Assembly: GCA_929200255.1 (NCBI GenBank)
Contig: CAKMYZ010000013.1
Location: 1 to 64,000 of the forward strand
Source: an uncultured Alphaproteobacteria bacterium
Lineage (GTDB): Bacteria > Pseudomonadota > Alphaproteobacteria > Rhodobacterales > Rhodobacteraceae
DNA length: 64,000 nt
Direction: 5' to 3'
In this document: positions 55,370-63,618 of the stretch, in pieces
Layout: each line of letters starts with the position of its first letter
Position numbering within the stretch: position 1 is the first letter of the stretch
Translations under genes and position numbers: made by a program
Notes under the pieces: generated by a model
Seen by the model: only the letters and a program-made list of their open reading frames with translations
Told to the model about the DNA's origin: nothing
Database searches by the model: none

Positions 55370-55645
55370 ATGGAACAACTTATCATTCAACTCATCTCTG
55401 GTGCAGTCGGTGGCAACGTCGCAGGCGGCGTGATGAAGAACCTCTCGCTGGGAACTTTGGGTAACTCGATCGCGGGCATCGTCGGCGGTGGCGTCGGCGG
55501 CCAGATCCTGAGTGCTGTCATGGGCGGCACAGGTGGCGGTGGCCTCGATATCGGTAGCATCCTGACCCAGGTTGCCGGCGGCGGTGTGGGCGGCGGTATC
55601 GCACTTGCTATTGTGGGTGTGGTCAAGAACATGATGGCCAAGTAG
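55370..55645 (+). CDS. Glycine-rich hydrophobic small protein
   Basis: The 91-residue protein is almost entirely made of Gly, Ala, Val, Ile and Leu. It has glycine-zipper stretches (IAGIVGGGVGGQILSAVMGG, GGGVGGGIALAIVGVV) and a polar tail, so it is likely to pack into membranes or form oligomers. CAAGGGACAACC precedes the ATG. No annotated function was recognised; a bacteriocin-like or membrane-associated role is possible. It is followed by a strong hairpin (55672-55698). Confidence 0.65.
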   Translation: MEQLIIQLISGAVGGNVAGGVMKNLSLGTLGNSIAGIVGGGVGGQILSAVMGGTGGGGLDIGSILTQVAGGGVGGGIALAIVGVVKNMMAK

Positions 55646-55671
55646 GCCAGATCAAGCCAAATTTGGTTTCG

Positions 55672-55698
55672 CGCCGTGCGTCATCAAGACGCGCGGCG
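55672..55698 (+). terminator. Hairpin after the glycine-rich protein gene
   Basis: CGCCGTGCGTC and GACGCGCGGCG pair over 11 bases (one T-G pair) around the loop ATCAA. Only two T follow it. This is the probable end of the transcript. Confidence 0.55.
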
Positions 55699-55709
55699 TT
55701 GCTATCTGA

Positions 55710-55749
55710 TGTACAGTTGTACGTACAGGTTCTGTACGCTGTATGTACA
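55710..55749. promoter_or_regulatory. TGTAC repeat cluster upstream of sseA
   Basis: In 40 bases there are five TGTAC/GTACA motifs: TGTACA (55710-55715), the perfect palindrome TGTACGTACA (55718-55727), TGTACG (55733-55738) and TGTACA (55744-55749). The dense spacing suggests an operator array for a dimeric regulator in the promoter region of the sulfurtransferase gene. Confidence 0.4.
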
Positions 55750-55836
55750 CCTTGTGTGCGTGATTTCTAAGGCTTTCCCTTGTCATGGATGCCCGCAGTC
55801 GTTACCTCTGATGCGATTGCCAAGAGAGGCCCCTTG

Positions 55837-56700
55837 ATGTCTGCAAATCGACCTGATGATCCCAAAACGCTGGTGAGTACAGACTGGCTTGCGGCCCACC
55901 TCAAGGATCCAGACCTGCGCATCTTTGATGCCTCCTGGTACCTGCCAGATATGTGTCGCGACCCAAAAGCAGAATATGCTGCAGGGCACATCCCCGGCGC
56001 GCGGTTCTTTGACATTGATGAGATCAGTGACGCCCGGTCAGAACTGCCCCATATGGCCCCTCCGATAGAGAAATTTATGTCCCGCATGCGCGCCATGGGC
56101 GTGGGCGATGGGCATCAGGTTGTCGTCTACGACGGGTTGGGTTTGTTTTCGGCTGCGCGTGTGTGGTGGCTCTTTAAACTGATGGGGCAGCATAATGTCG
56201 CCGTGCTGGATGGCGGCCTGCCCAAGTGGCTGGCAGACGGGCGTCACACAACCAAGGCTGACCCCATAATCCGTGATCGCCATATGACAGTCAAACCCGA
56301 GACGCACCGCGTCCGGGACGTGACCGAGGTGGCGCGGGCGGCCAAACTGGGTGACCATACCATTATCGATGCACGGCCCGCTGCACGCTTTCGTGGTGAG
56401 GCGGACGAACCACGCGAGGGCATGAGGTCAGGCCATATTCCCGGCTCGCAGAACGTTTTTTTCAGGGACCTGCTGAACGGCGACGGAACGATGAAAACCC
56501 CCGACGCCTTGCGCACGGTCTTTACTGATGCGGGCGTCGATCTGCAGAAACCCGCGATCACCACCTGCGGGTCCGGGATAACCGCCGCTATCTTGTCTTT
56601 GGCTCTTGAACGGATCGGAAAAACCGACCATGCGCTCTATGACGGGTCATGGTCCGAATGGGGCATGTACGCCGATCTACCTATCGCTACCGGAGCCTGA
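55837..56700 (+). CDS. sseA: 3-mercaptopyruvate sulfurtransferase
   Basis: The 287-residue protein has two rhodanese domains, with the active-site Cys244 in CGSGITA, which is the mercaptopyruvate type rather than the thiosulfate type (CRxG..). The N-terminal domain starts LVSTDWLAAHL and has lost its Cys. The ATG at 55837 is preceded by GAGAGG. The aminotransferase gene follows 3 bases after the stop, so the two may act together in cysteine catabolism. Confidence 0.9.
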   Translation: MSANRPDDPKTLVSTDWLAAHLKDPDLRIFDASWYLPDMCRDPKAEYAAGHIPGARFFDIDEISDARSELPHMAPPIEKFMSRMRAMGVGDGHQVVVYDGLGLFSAARVWWLFKLMGQHNVAVLDGGLPKWLADGRHTTKADPIIRDRHMTVKPETHRVRDVTEVARAAKLGDHTIIDARPAARFRGEADEPREGMRSGHIPGSQNVFFRDLLNGDGTMKTPDALRTVFTDAGVDLQKPAITTCGSGITAAILSLALERIGKTDHALYDGSWSEWGMYADLPIATGA

Positions 56701-56703
56701 CCA

Positions 56704-57888
56704 ATGCTTGAAAACCTCACCGCACAACCCGCTGACAAAATCCTTGCCCTCGTGGCAAAATTCAAGGCCGACACGCGCAGCAACAAGGTTGATCTGGGTG
56801 TTGGTGTCTACAAGGACGCGACAGGAAACACGCCAGTAATGCGTGCCGTCAAAGAGGCCGAGCGCCGCATCCTCGCCGATCAATCGACCAAGGCCTATAC
56901 CGGGTTGGCGGGCGATCCGGCATTTGGTGCGGTGATGAAGGACCTTGTGTTGGGCGACAGCGTGCGCAACGAACGTGTTGCGGCCATCGCAACACCCGGC
57001 GGTACGGGGGCCATCCGGCAGGCGCTGGAACTGATCCGGCTGGCCGCGCCCAAGGCCACGGTCTGGCTATCAAACCCCACATGGCCAAACCATCCGTCAA
57101 TTATCCAATATCTGGGCATGCAAATGTCCGAGTATCGGTATTTTGACAGCGAAACCCGCGGTGTCGACTTCGCAGGGCTAATGACTGATCTGGATAAAGT
57201 GGCCCGCGGCGACATCGTCCTTCTGCACGGCTGTTGCCACAACCCGACCGGCGCCAATCTGAGCTATGAGCAAATGGCGGAAGTCATCAGCCTGATGCAG
57301 AAAAAAGGCGCCGTGCCTTTCATCGACATCGCCTATCAGGGTTTTGGTGATGGGCTGGCCGAGGATGCCAAGGCGACCCGGCAGATCGCCAGCAGTTTTG
57401 AAAACTGCCTGATCGCGGCGAGCTGTTCCAAGAATTTTGGCATTTACCGCGAACGCACCGGCGTCTTGATGGCGGTCTGCAAGGATGCCGATCAACAAGC
57501 ACTGGCGCAGCAAAACCTGGCCTTCCTGAACCGCCAAAATTACTCATTCCCGCCCGATCATGGTGCGCGGGTTGTGACGACTATTCTGCAAGACCCCGAT
57601 CTGCGCGCGGATTGGGAGGCCGAGCTGGAAGAAACCCGCAGTGGCATGCTGGCCCTGCGCCAACAGTTGGCAGATGAGCTCAAGCGGCTGACCAACAGCG
57701 ACCGTTTTGATTTTCTGGCCCAGCACCGGGGCATGTTCAGCCGACTGGGCACCACACCCGAGATGGTCGAGAAACTGCGCGCAGAACACGGAATTTACAT
57801 GGTCGGTGACAGCCGCATGAATATCGCAGGGCTGAACGCGCAAACGGTGCCCGTGCTGGCAAAAGCGATTGTCGACGCCGGAGTCTAG
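56704..57888 (+). CDS. Class I aspartate/aromatic aminotransferase
   Basis: The 394-residue enzyme has DLGVGVYKD-like start, the PLP region with NPTGANLS and the Schiff-base Lys243 in SCSKNFGIYRERTG. The sequence resembles AspC/TyrB of the bacterial class I fold. It exchanges amino groups between aspartate or aromatic amino acids and 2-oxoglutarate. It lies 3 bases after sseA, and a hairpin follows at 57908-57928. Confidence 0.9.
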   Translation: MLENLTAQPADKILALVAKFKADTRSNKVDLGVGVYKDATGNTPVMRAVKEAERRILADQSTKAYTGLAGDPAFGAVMKDLVLGDSVRNERVAAIATPGGTGAIRQALELIRLAAPKATVWLSNPTWPNHPSIIQYLGMQMSEYRYFDSETRGVDFAGLMTDLDKVARGDIVLLHGCCHNPTGANLSYEQMAEVISLMQKKGAVPFIDIAYQGFGDGLAEDAKATRQIASSFENCLIAASCSKNFGIYRERTGVLMAVCKDADQQALAQQNLAFLNRQNYSFPPDHGARVVTTILQDPDLRADWEAELEETRSGMLALRQQLADELKRLTNSDRFDFLAQHRGMFSRLGTTPEMVEKLRAEHGIYMVGDSRMNIAGLNAQTVPVLAKAIVDAGV

Positions 57889-57907
57889 TCTATCACGGCA
57901 GTCGCAG

Positions 57908-57928
57908 CGCAGCATTTCAAATGCTGCG
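57908..57928. terminator. 21-base palindrome between aminotransferase and mcl1
   Basis: CGCAGCATTT and AAATGCTGCG flank a single C, a perfect inverted repeat of 21 bases. As RNA it makes an 8-bp hairpin with a TTCAA loop that could end the aminotransferase transcript, though no T-tract follows. As DNA it could be an operator for mcl1. Confidence 0.45.
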
Positions 57929-58014
57929 GTTGCAAAATCAACTTGCCGATCGCGGCGCAATATTCTACCCTTTTCGGAAGTATTGACGAAATAATCATAC
58001 CGCAAGAATCACCT

Positions 58015-58971
58015 ATGTCATTCCGCCTGCAACCCACGCCCCCTGCCCGCCCAAACCGCTGTCAGCTGTTTGGTCCGGGATCGAACACCAAATTGTTTGA
58101 AAAAATGGCGGCAAGTGCGGCGGATGTGATCAACCTTGACCTCGAAGACAGCGTGTCGCCCTCTGACAAGGACACTGCGCGCGCGAATGTCATTCAGGCG
58201 ATCAACGATGTGGATTGGAATACCAAGTATCTCTCTGTGCGGATCAACGGCCTCGACACGCCCTATTGGTACAAAGATGTCGTCGATGTGTTGGAGCAGG
58301 CAGGCGACCGGCTTGATCAAATCATGATCCCCAAGGTCGGTTGTGCGGCGGATGTCTATGCTGTTGATGCGCTTGTGACCGCCATCGAAACAGCCAAAGG
58401 CCGGGCCAAGCCGATCAGCTTTGAGATGATCATCGAATCCGCTGCAGGCATTGCCCATGTGGAGGAGATCGCGGCCAGTTCCCCCCGTATGGCCGCAATG
58501 AGCCTTGGAGCAGCTGACTTTGCTGCCTCCATGGGCATGCAGACGACCGGCATCGGGGGCACGCAGGAAAACTACTATATGCTGCACGGCGAGACGCGGC
58601 ACTATTCTGATCCGTGGCACTGGGCGCAAACGGCGATTGTGGCGGCCTGCCGGACCCATGGGGTGCTGCCCGTCGACGGCCCCTTTGGTGATTTCAGCGA
58701 TGATGAGGGCTATCGCGCGCAGGCGAAACGGTCCGCGACGCTGGGCATGGTTGGTAAATGGGCGATCCACCCCAAGCAGATCGCCTTGGCCAATGAGGTT
58801 TTCACACCGTCAGAGGAAGCCGTCGCCGAGGCGCGCGACATCCTAGCCGCAATGGAAGATGCCAAGGCACGCGGTGAAGGGGCAACCGTCTATAAAGGTC
58901 GCCTTGTCGATATCGCCTCGATCAAGCAGGCCGAGGTGATTGTGCGCCAGTCCGAGATGATCGCGGACTGA
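58015..58971 (+). CDS. mcl1: L-malyl-CoA/beta-methylmalyl-CoA lyase
   Basis: The 318-residue enzyme of the CitE-like family matches the length of Rhodobacter Mcl1. It has CQLFGPGSNTKLFEKMAASA at the start, NLDLEDSVSP, FEMIIESAAG and AMSLGAADFAASM. It cleaves beta-methylmalyl-CoA to glyoxylate and propionyl-CoA, and malyl-CoA to glyoxylate and acetyl-CoA, in the ethylmalonyl-CoA pathway. ATG 58015 begins the conserved part. Confidence 0.9.
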   Translation: MSFRLQPTPPARPNRCQLFGPGSNTKLFEKMAASAADVINLDLEDSVSPSDKDTARANVIQAINDVDWNTKYLSVRINGLDTPYWYKDVVDVLEQAGDRLDQIMIPKVGCAADVYAVDALVTAIETAKGRAKPISFEMIIESAAGIAHVEEIAASSPRMAAMSLGAADFAASMGMQTTGIGGTQENYYMLHGETRHYSDPWHWAQTAIVAACRTHGVLPVDGPFGDFSDDEGYRAQAKRSATLGMVGKWAIHPKQIALANEVFTPSEEAVAEARDILAAMEDAKARGEGATVYKGRLVDIASIKQAEVIVRQSEMIAD

Positions 58972-58980
58972 CGCCAGATT

Positions 58981-59613
58981 TTAATAGTCGCGCAGGGCGA
59001 TGGCCCCGTAGCCACAAAGCCGGCTGCAATCGGTCGCGTCGGTGCCGAAGCCGCTGGTTGAGACGACAGAAGCTGATCCCAGGCCTTCAAAGCGCGGGTC
59101 GTCGCATTCACCGTCATAGGCGTATTCGTTGCTGTCATCGCCAAAGTTGATGGCATCGCATTGCGTGGCCTGAACGGCGGCGGTCATGTCCCAGAATGCG
59201 ACAAGGCCGGATTCCAACGCACTCCGGCAATCGGCAGCATCTGTGCCAATGCCTGAAATCGCCAGATCAGACGCCATACCTGCACCATAAAAACGGCGGT
59301 CGTCGCATTCGCCATCGTTGGCCCATTCGTTGGTGTCGTCCCCAAAGACCGGATCGCGCTCAATGTCCAATGGCGCCTCTCCACGCAGGGCCAAACGCCC
59401 GGCCTCATAGGCCGTTCGGCAATCTGTTGCATCGGCACGAATATCCGAATCCAGAAGCGGCGTTGTTGTCATGCCCGGCCCTTCAAAGCGCGGATCGTCA
59501 CATTCACCGTCATTGGACCATTGGCTACTGTCATCGCCGAAGTCGATGGATTGAGCAAACGCGGGGCCGGTAAGGCCAAGTGAAGCTACTGCTACGATAC
59601 TGAAAATTCGCAT
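58981..59613 (-). CDS. Exported protein with three GDDSxxW-type repeats
   Basis: The 210-residue protein has a signal peptide (VAVASLGLTGPAFA) and three repeats of about 50-60 residues. Each is built on FGDDS-x2-W-x-NDGECDDPRF, then a GxGM block and D-x-DATDCR. Two Cys per repeat could form disulfides, and the Asp-rich loops could bind metal. The third repeat ends with a SRLCGYGAI. The repeats face into the periplasm or outside. Function is unknown. It is convergent with mcl1. Confidence 0.75.
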   Translation of the reverse strand: MRIFSIVAVASLGLTGPAFAQSIDFGDDSSQWSNDGECDDPRFEGPGMTTTPLLDSDIRADATDCRTAYEAGRLALRGEAPLDIERDPVFGDDTNEWANDGECDDRRFYGAGMASDLAISGIGTDAADCRSALESGLVAFWDMTAAVQATQCDAINFGDDSNEYAYDGECDDPRFEGLGSASVVSTSGFGTDATDCSRLCGYGAIALRDY

Positions 59614-59761
59614 GTTAAATCTCCTGATGTTGTTTTGATTGTTGTTACTTCTGTCAACGATTTGCCGATTGCAATGACTATTTTATGACACAACCCTCCC
59701 GTTGCCATTTTCTGGACCATGCCTCATACAACAAAGCGATATCGCAGAAGGCCGTATGTTC

Positions 59762-60724
59762 ATGACCCAATACCTCGACTTCGAGAAACCACTTGCTGAA
59801 ATCGAAGGCAAAGCCGAAGAACTTCGCGCGATGGCCCGCGACAACCCTGAAATGGATGTAGAGAAAGAGGCCAGTGCGCTTGACAAAAAGGCGGCTGACC
59901 TTCTCAAATCGCTTTATGCCGACCTGACCCCATGGCGCAAATGTCAGGTGGCGCGTCACCCTGAACGACCGCATTGTCAGGACTATATCAATGCATTGTT
60001 CACCGAATACACACCGTTGGCGGGCGATCGGAATTTTGCTGATGACCATGCCGTCATGGGCGGTATTGCGCGGCTGGATGGCACCCCGGTCATGGTGATC
60101 GGCCATGAAAAGGGCAATGACACAAAATCCCGGATTGAACGCAATTTTGGCATGGCCCGCCCCGAGGGATACCGCAAGGCAATCCGCCTGATGGAACTGG
60201 CCAACCGCTTTGGCCTGCCGGTGATCACCCTTGTGGACACCCCGGGCGCTTATCCCGGTAAAGGTGCCGAAGAACGCGGCCAATCAGAAGCGATTGCGCG
60301 ATCTACGGAAAAATGCCTGGAGCTGGGCGTTCCTCTGATCAGTGTCGTGATCGGGGAAGGCGGCTCTGGCGGCGCTGTGGCCTTTGCCACAGCCAACCGC
60401 GTCGCGATGCTGGACCATTCGATCTATTCGGTGATCAGCCCCGAGGGCTGCGCCTCGATCCTGTGGAAAGATGCTGAAAAGATGCGCGAATCCGCCGAAG
60501 CCCTGCGTCTGACCTCCAAGGACCTGCATGAGATCGGGGTCTGCGACAGGATCATTGCAGAACCTCAGGGCGGTGCGCATCGCGACCGCGAGGCAACCAT
60601 CGAAACCGTGGGCGAAGCGCTTATCTCGATGCTCAATGAACTGCGCGACCTGTCGGGCGAAAAACTGCGCGCCGACCGGCGCCGCAAATACCTTGATCTG
60701 GGCTCCAAAGGCCTCGCTGCCTGA
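59762..60724 (+). CDS. accA: Acetyl-CoA carboxylase carboxyltransferase subunit alpha
   Basis: The 320-residue protein has the family N-terminal coiled coil, [22 protein letters not shown] in the middle (cut as [16 protein letters not shown] and HCQDYI), [16 protein letters not shown] and [15 protein letters not shown]. With AccD it transfers the carboxyl group to acetyl-CoA in fatty-acid synthesis. The start is ATG 59762, possibly ATG 59756; AGAAGG lies upstream. Confidence 0.95.
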   Translation: MTQYLDFEKPLAEIEGKAEELRAMARDNPEMDVEKEASALDKKAADLLKSLYADLTPWRKCQVARHPERPHCQDYINALFTEYTPLAGDRNFADDHAVMGGIARLDGTPVMVIGHEKGNDTKSRIERNFGMARPEGYRKAIRLMELANRFGLPVITLVDTPGAYPGKGAEERGQSEAIARSTEKCLELGVPLISVVIGEGGSGGAVAFATANRVAMLDHSIYSVISPEGCASILWKDAEKMRESAEALRLTSKDLHEIGVCDRIIAEPQGGAHRDREATIETVGEALISMLNELRDLSGEKLRADRRRKYLDLGSKGLAA

Positions 60725-60726
60725 AT

Positions 60727-61398
60727 TTGGCACTGATCAAAGGACATTGGCAGCTTTTGTTGCTCACCGCCGTGGTGTTTGCCTTGTGGCAGACACCCGC
60801 CGTGACCCCGCTCAAGATTCTCATCGTGTTTTTCCACGAAGCGTCCCATGCCATCGCCACGGTGCTAACCGGCGGCGAGGTTGTCAGCCTCAACATTGAC
60901 CAAAGTCAAGGCGGCTCAGTCTGGAGCCGGGGCGGCAATCGCTTTGTCACGCTGACCGCAGGCTATCTTGGGTCGCTCCTGATCGGGATTGGACTGTTGG
61001 TGGCGGCCACACGCACCAAGGCGGATCGTGCGATCATGGCGGGTTGCGGCGTGGTGATGTTGGTGATTGCAGGGCTGTACATCCGTAGCGGCTTTGCGCT
61101 TAGCTTTACGGTCGCCGTCGGTATCGCGATGCTTCTGCTGGCCCGCTACTTCAGCCATGGGGTCAACGATATGGCGTTGCGGGTGATGGGGCTCAGCAGC
61201 ATGATTTATGTGCCCTATGACATCTTCAGCGACACGCTGGCGCGGTCCGGCCTGCGATCAGACGCGCGGATGCTCGCCGAAGAGTTCGGCGGGACGACCA
61301 TGATGTGGGGGGCATTGTGGTTGATGATCAGCCTTGTGATGATCGGGCTTTGCCTGCGCTATGGGCTGGGACGCAACAGTAACCTGCGGTTGCGGTAA
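60727..61398 (+). CDS. M50-type membrane metallopeptidase-like protein
   Basis: The 223-residue protein has several helices and the zinc motif HEASH (His37-Glu38-His41) in the first helix. This pattern fits the M50B-like family of intramembrane or membrane-associated metallopeptidases. Its start is a TTG directly after the accA stop, so it is probably co-transcribed. The substrate is unknown. Confidence 0.75.
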   Translation: MALIKGHWQLLLLTAVVFALWQTPAVTPLKILIVFFHEASHAIATVLTGGEVVSLNIDQSQGGSVWSRGGNRFVTLTAGYLGSLLIGIGLLVAATRTKADRAIMAGCGVVMLVIAGLYIRSGFALSFTVAVGIAMLLLARYFSHGVNDMALRVMGLSSMIYVPYDIFSDTLARSGLRSDARMLAEEFGGTTMMWGALWLMISLVMIGLCLRYGLGRNSNLRLR

Positions 61399-62007
61399 CT
61401 ACCACATCGTCTTGGCAGCGCGCGCGCCCCATTGAGCATCGTATTCGGCACTGTCAAAGCCGTTCTTTTGTTCAGCCAGAAGTTCACCAATCGTTGGCAG
61501 ATCACCGCTTTCGTCACCTGCCGACCACGTCCCGGCGCGCATCAAGGCGCGGGCGCATTGACTGTAAACCTCGGCAATGGTGACAACGACCACACTGCGC
61601 GGCGGCTTACCCTTCTGATCAAAGCGGCCCAACAGCGCGGGATCAAGCGAAACCACCGCCCGCCCATTTACCCGGACGACATTGTTTGACCCCGGCACCA
61701 AAAACATCAGGCTGATCCGCCCATCGGCCACGATATTACGCAGCGTGTCCATGCGGTTGTTGCCCCGCCAGTCAGGCAACAGAAGCGTCTTCGTATCCAG
61801 CGCCTGCACCACCGGCCCATCATCGCCGCGGGGGCTGCCGTCAGTCCCTTCTGGCCCGACTGTCGAAACCATGCAAAGCCGCGATGCAATGATCCATTTG
61901 GCATAAAGCGGCGTAAGCTGATCGGCGACTTTGATGAGTGAGGCTTCGCCCGGTTGGCCATAAAGTGCCTCCAGCGCGCCTATATCGCGCACAACATGGT
62001 CACCCAT
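61399..62007 (-). CDS. PPOX-type FMN flavoprotein
   Basis: The 202-residue protein has the split-barrel FMN fold (FLVPGSNNVVRVNGRAVVSL and DGRISLMFL near the flavin site). It belongs to the pyridoxamine-5-phosphate-oxidase-like group rather than to true PdxH. The stop is the last base before the M50 gene end, so the two genes converge. It overlaps the plsC gene upstream slightly. Confidence 0.8.
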   Translation of the reverse strand: MGDHVVRDIGALEALYGQPGEASLIKVADQLTPLYAKWIIASRLCMVSTVGPEGTDGSPRGDDGPVVQALDTKTLLLPDWRGNNRMDTLRNIVADGRISLMFLVPGSNNVVRVNGRAVVSLDPALLGRFDQKGKPPRSVVVVTIAEVYSQCARALMRAGTWSAGDESGDLPTIGELLAEQKNGFDSAEYDAQWGARAAKTMW

Positions 62008-62728
62008 TGAATCCGGCCTCCTTGTTCAGACGGTCACAGGCGATCTCAATCTCTTCTTCCAGCTTCTTCATGAATGCGTCGACCTCCAGCCCCGGTTCTA
62101 TCCTTGGCAGAAACTCGAAAACGGCGGTGCCGGGTTTGCGGTATACGCCACGCTTGGGCCAAAACACCCCGACATTGGTGGCAACGGGCACCACCGGTTG
62201 CGCCAGCTGCTTGTATAGGGCCCCGGTGCCAACCTTATAGGGGGCCTTGACCCCCGGTGCGATACGGGTGCCTTGGGGGTAGATGATCAACTGACCCGCC
62301 CGCGCGCGGCCGGCCTCAACATCTGCGATCATTTTCTTGATCGCCTGACCGCGTTTGCCGCGATCCACCGGGATGCATCCGATCCGCAAGCCAAATTGCC
62401 CCACAACGGGCGCGTATTTCAAAATCGCTTTGAAGATGAACTTGCCGCGCGGGATGGCGCCATAGATCATCAGGACATCAAGGAACGACTGATGCTTGGG
62501 CGCGACCATCACCTCGTCGGTCGGCGGTTCGCCCCGAATCTCGGATTTGAGGCCAATAATCCATCCGGCCGACCAGCGGATATACCGGCAATAGCCATGA
62601 CAGGCCGCAACTGCGCCTTTTTCCGAGATGATCGCAGGAATCATATAGACAATCCCAAAGACCAACATCGCGACATACATCTGCGCGTTAAAGATCAGCG
62701 ATCTGACCCATTGGATTGCATAGCTCAT
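62000..62728 (-). CDS. plsC: 1-acyl-sn-glycerol-3-phosphate acyltransferase
   Basis: The 242-residue membrane enzyme has an N-terminal helix, the HxxxxD motif in KHQSFLD and the EGTR-like PQGTR substrate motif. It makes phosphatidic acid from lysophosphatidic acid. ATG 62728 overlaps the stop of ftsX by 4 bases (ATGA), deciding against the longer frame. Confidence 0.9.
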   Translation of the reverse strand: MSYAIQWVRSLIFNAQMYVAMLVFGIVYMIPAIISEKGAVAACHGYCRYIRWSAGWIIGLKSEIRGEPPTDEVMVAPKHQSFLDVLMIYGAIPRGKFIFKAILKYAPVVGQFGLRIGCIPVDRGKRGQAIKKMIADVEAGRARAGQLIIYPQGTRIAPGVKAPYKVGTGALYKQLAQPVVPVATNVGVFWPKRGVYRKPGTAVFEFLPRIEPGLEVDAFMKKLEEEIEIACDRLNKEAGFNG

Positions 62729-63618
62729 GTCATTTCTTTCAATGTGCGGAATGCCGCGGCGCGCGTGGCAAGAAAAGCCACGATGGCGGACAAAAGCGGG
62801 ATGACGACAGGCCAAAGCCATTCAGCCCCTTCAAAACCCACGCCCATCAGGATGCTACCCGCATGAGTGTCGCCGGGCAGTATCAGGATGCCAACAACCC
62901 CGACGATCATCCCCACAGCAGCCCCCAATGCCGCGCGCAGTGTATAGCGCCGCACAAAGGCACGGGCGATATAGACGTCTTTTGCACCCACAAGGCGTAA
63001 AACACGAATCACCTGCTGGTTGGCCGCGAGCGACGCCTGGGCAGCTAGTGTGATCATCGCGGCGACCGTTGCCCCAATCAGAACAATCACAGCCCAGCCA
63101 ATCAATCTGACGCGGCTGGCCGCGGCGACCAGCGGCTCGCGCCATGCCGTGTGGTCATCAAGCACGGCACCGGGCACCTGTGCCGTCAGCCGCGCACGCA
63201 GCCCATCGATATCGTAGCCATCATCATCGGCTACAACCTCGATCAACTGCGGGATCGGCAAACTGTCGAGTGGCAAGTCAGGACCGAACCAAGGTTCCAG
63301 CAGCGCCTGTTGCTCGTCCGCAGACAATGCACGCACACGAAGAACGCCGGGGGTGGTTTCCAACACCTCTACAGCTGACAACAAAAGATCATCCGCCATC
63401 TCTGGGTCCGCAGGCAGCCGAAGCGTCGCTGATTGTGCCAGTTCATCCGCCCAGATCGCGGCCTGCCGCCCCGTGGTCAGTGAAATCGCCAGCGCAAAGA
63501 TCGCCAGAAACGCCATAACACCGGCCACAAATACGGTCAGCCGCGCCGTCAGGCCGGTTGGCGGCACGGCACGGTCGGCCTGCGGATCCCCGACGATCAG
63601 ATCCAATACGCCCTTCAT
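62725..63618 (-). CDS. ftsX: Cell-division ABC permease FtsX
   Basis: The 297-residue protein has four helices with a large loop between the first and second, as in FtsX, and the late IRVLRLVGAKDVYIARAFV motif. With FtsE it couples division to peptidoglycan hydrolases. It overlaps ftsE by 4 bases upstream and plsC by 4 downstream. Confidence 0.9.
   Translation of the reverse strand: MKGVLDLIVGDPQADRAVPPTGLTARLTVFVAGVMAFLAIFALAISLTTGRQAAIWADELAQSATLRLPADPEMADDLLLSAVEVLETTPGVLRVRALSADEQQALLEPWFGPDLPLDSLPIPQLIEVVADDDGYDIDGLRARLTAQVPGAVLDDHTAWREPLVAAASRVRLIGWAVIVLIGATVAAMITLAAQASLAANQQVIRVLRLVGAKDVYIARAFVRRYTLRAALGAAVGMIVGVVGILILPGDTHAGSILMGVGFEGAEWLWPVVIPLLSAIVAFLATRAAAFRTLKEMT

Noticed and set aside
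55710..55727. PpsR/CrtJ-type TGT-N12-ACA site
   Set aside because: The spacing fits by chance inside the TGTAC array, and no photosynthesis gene is in the window.
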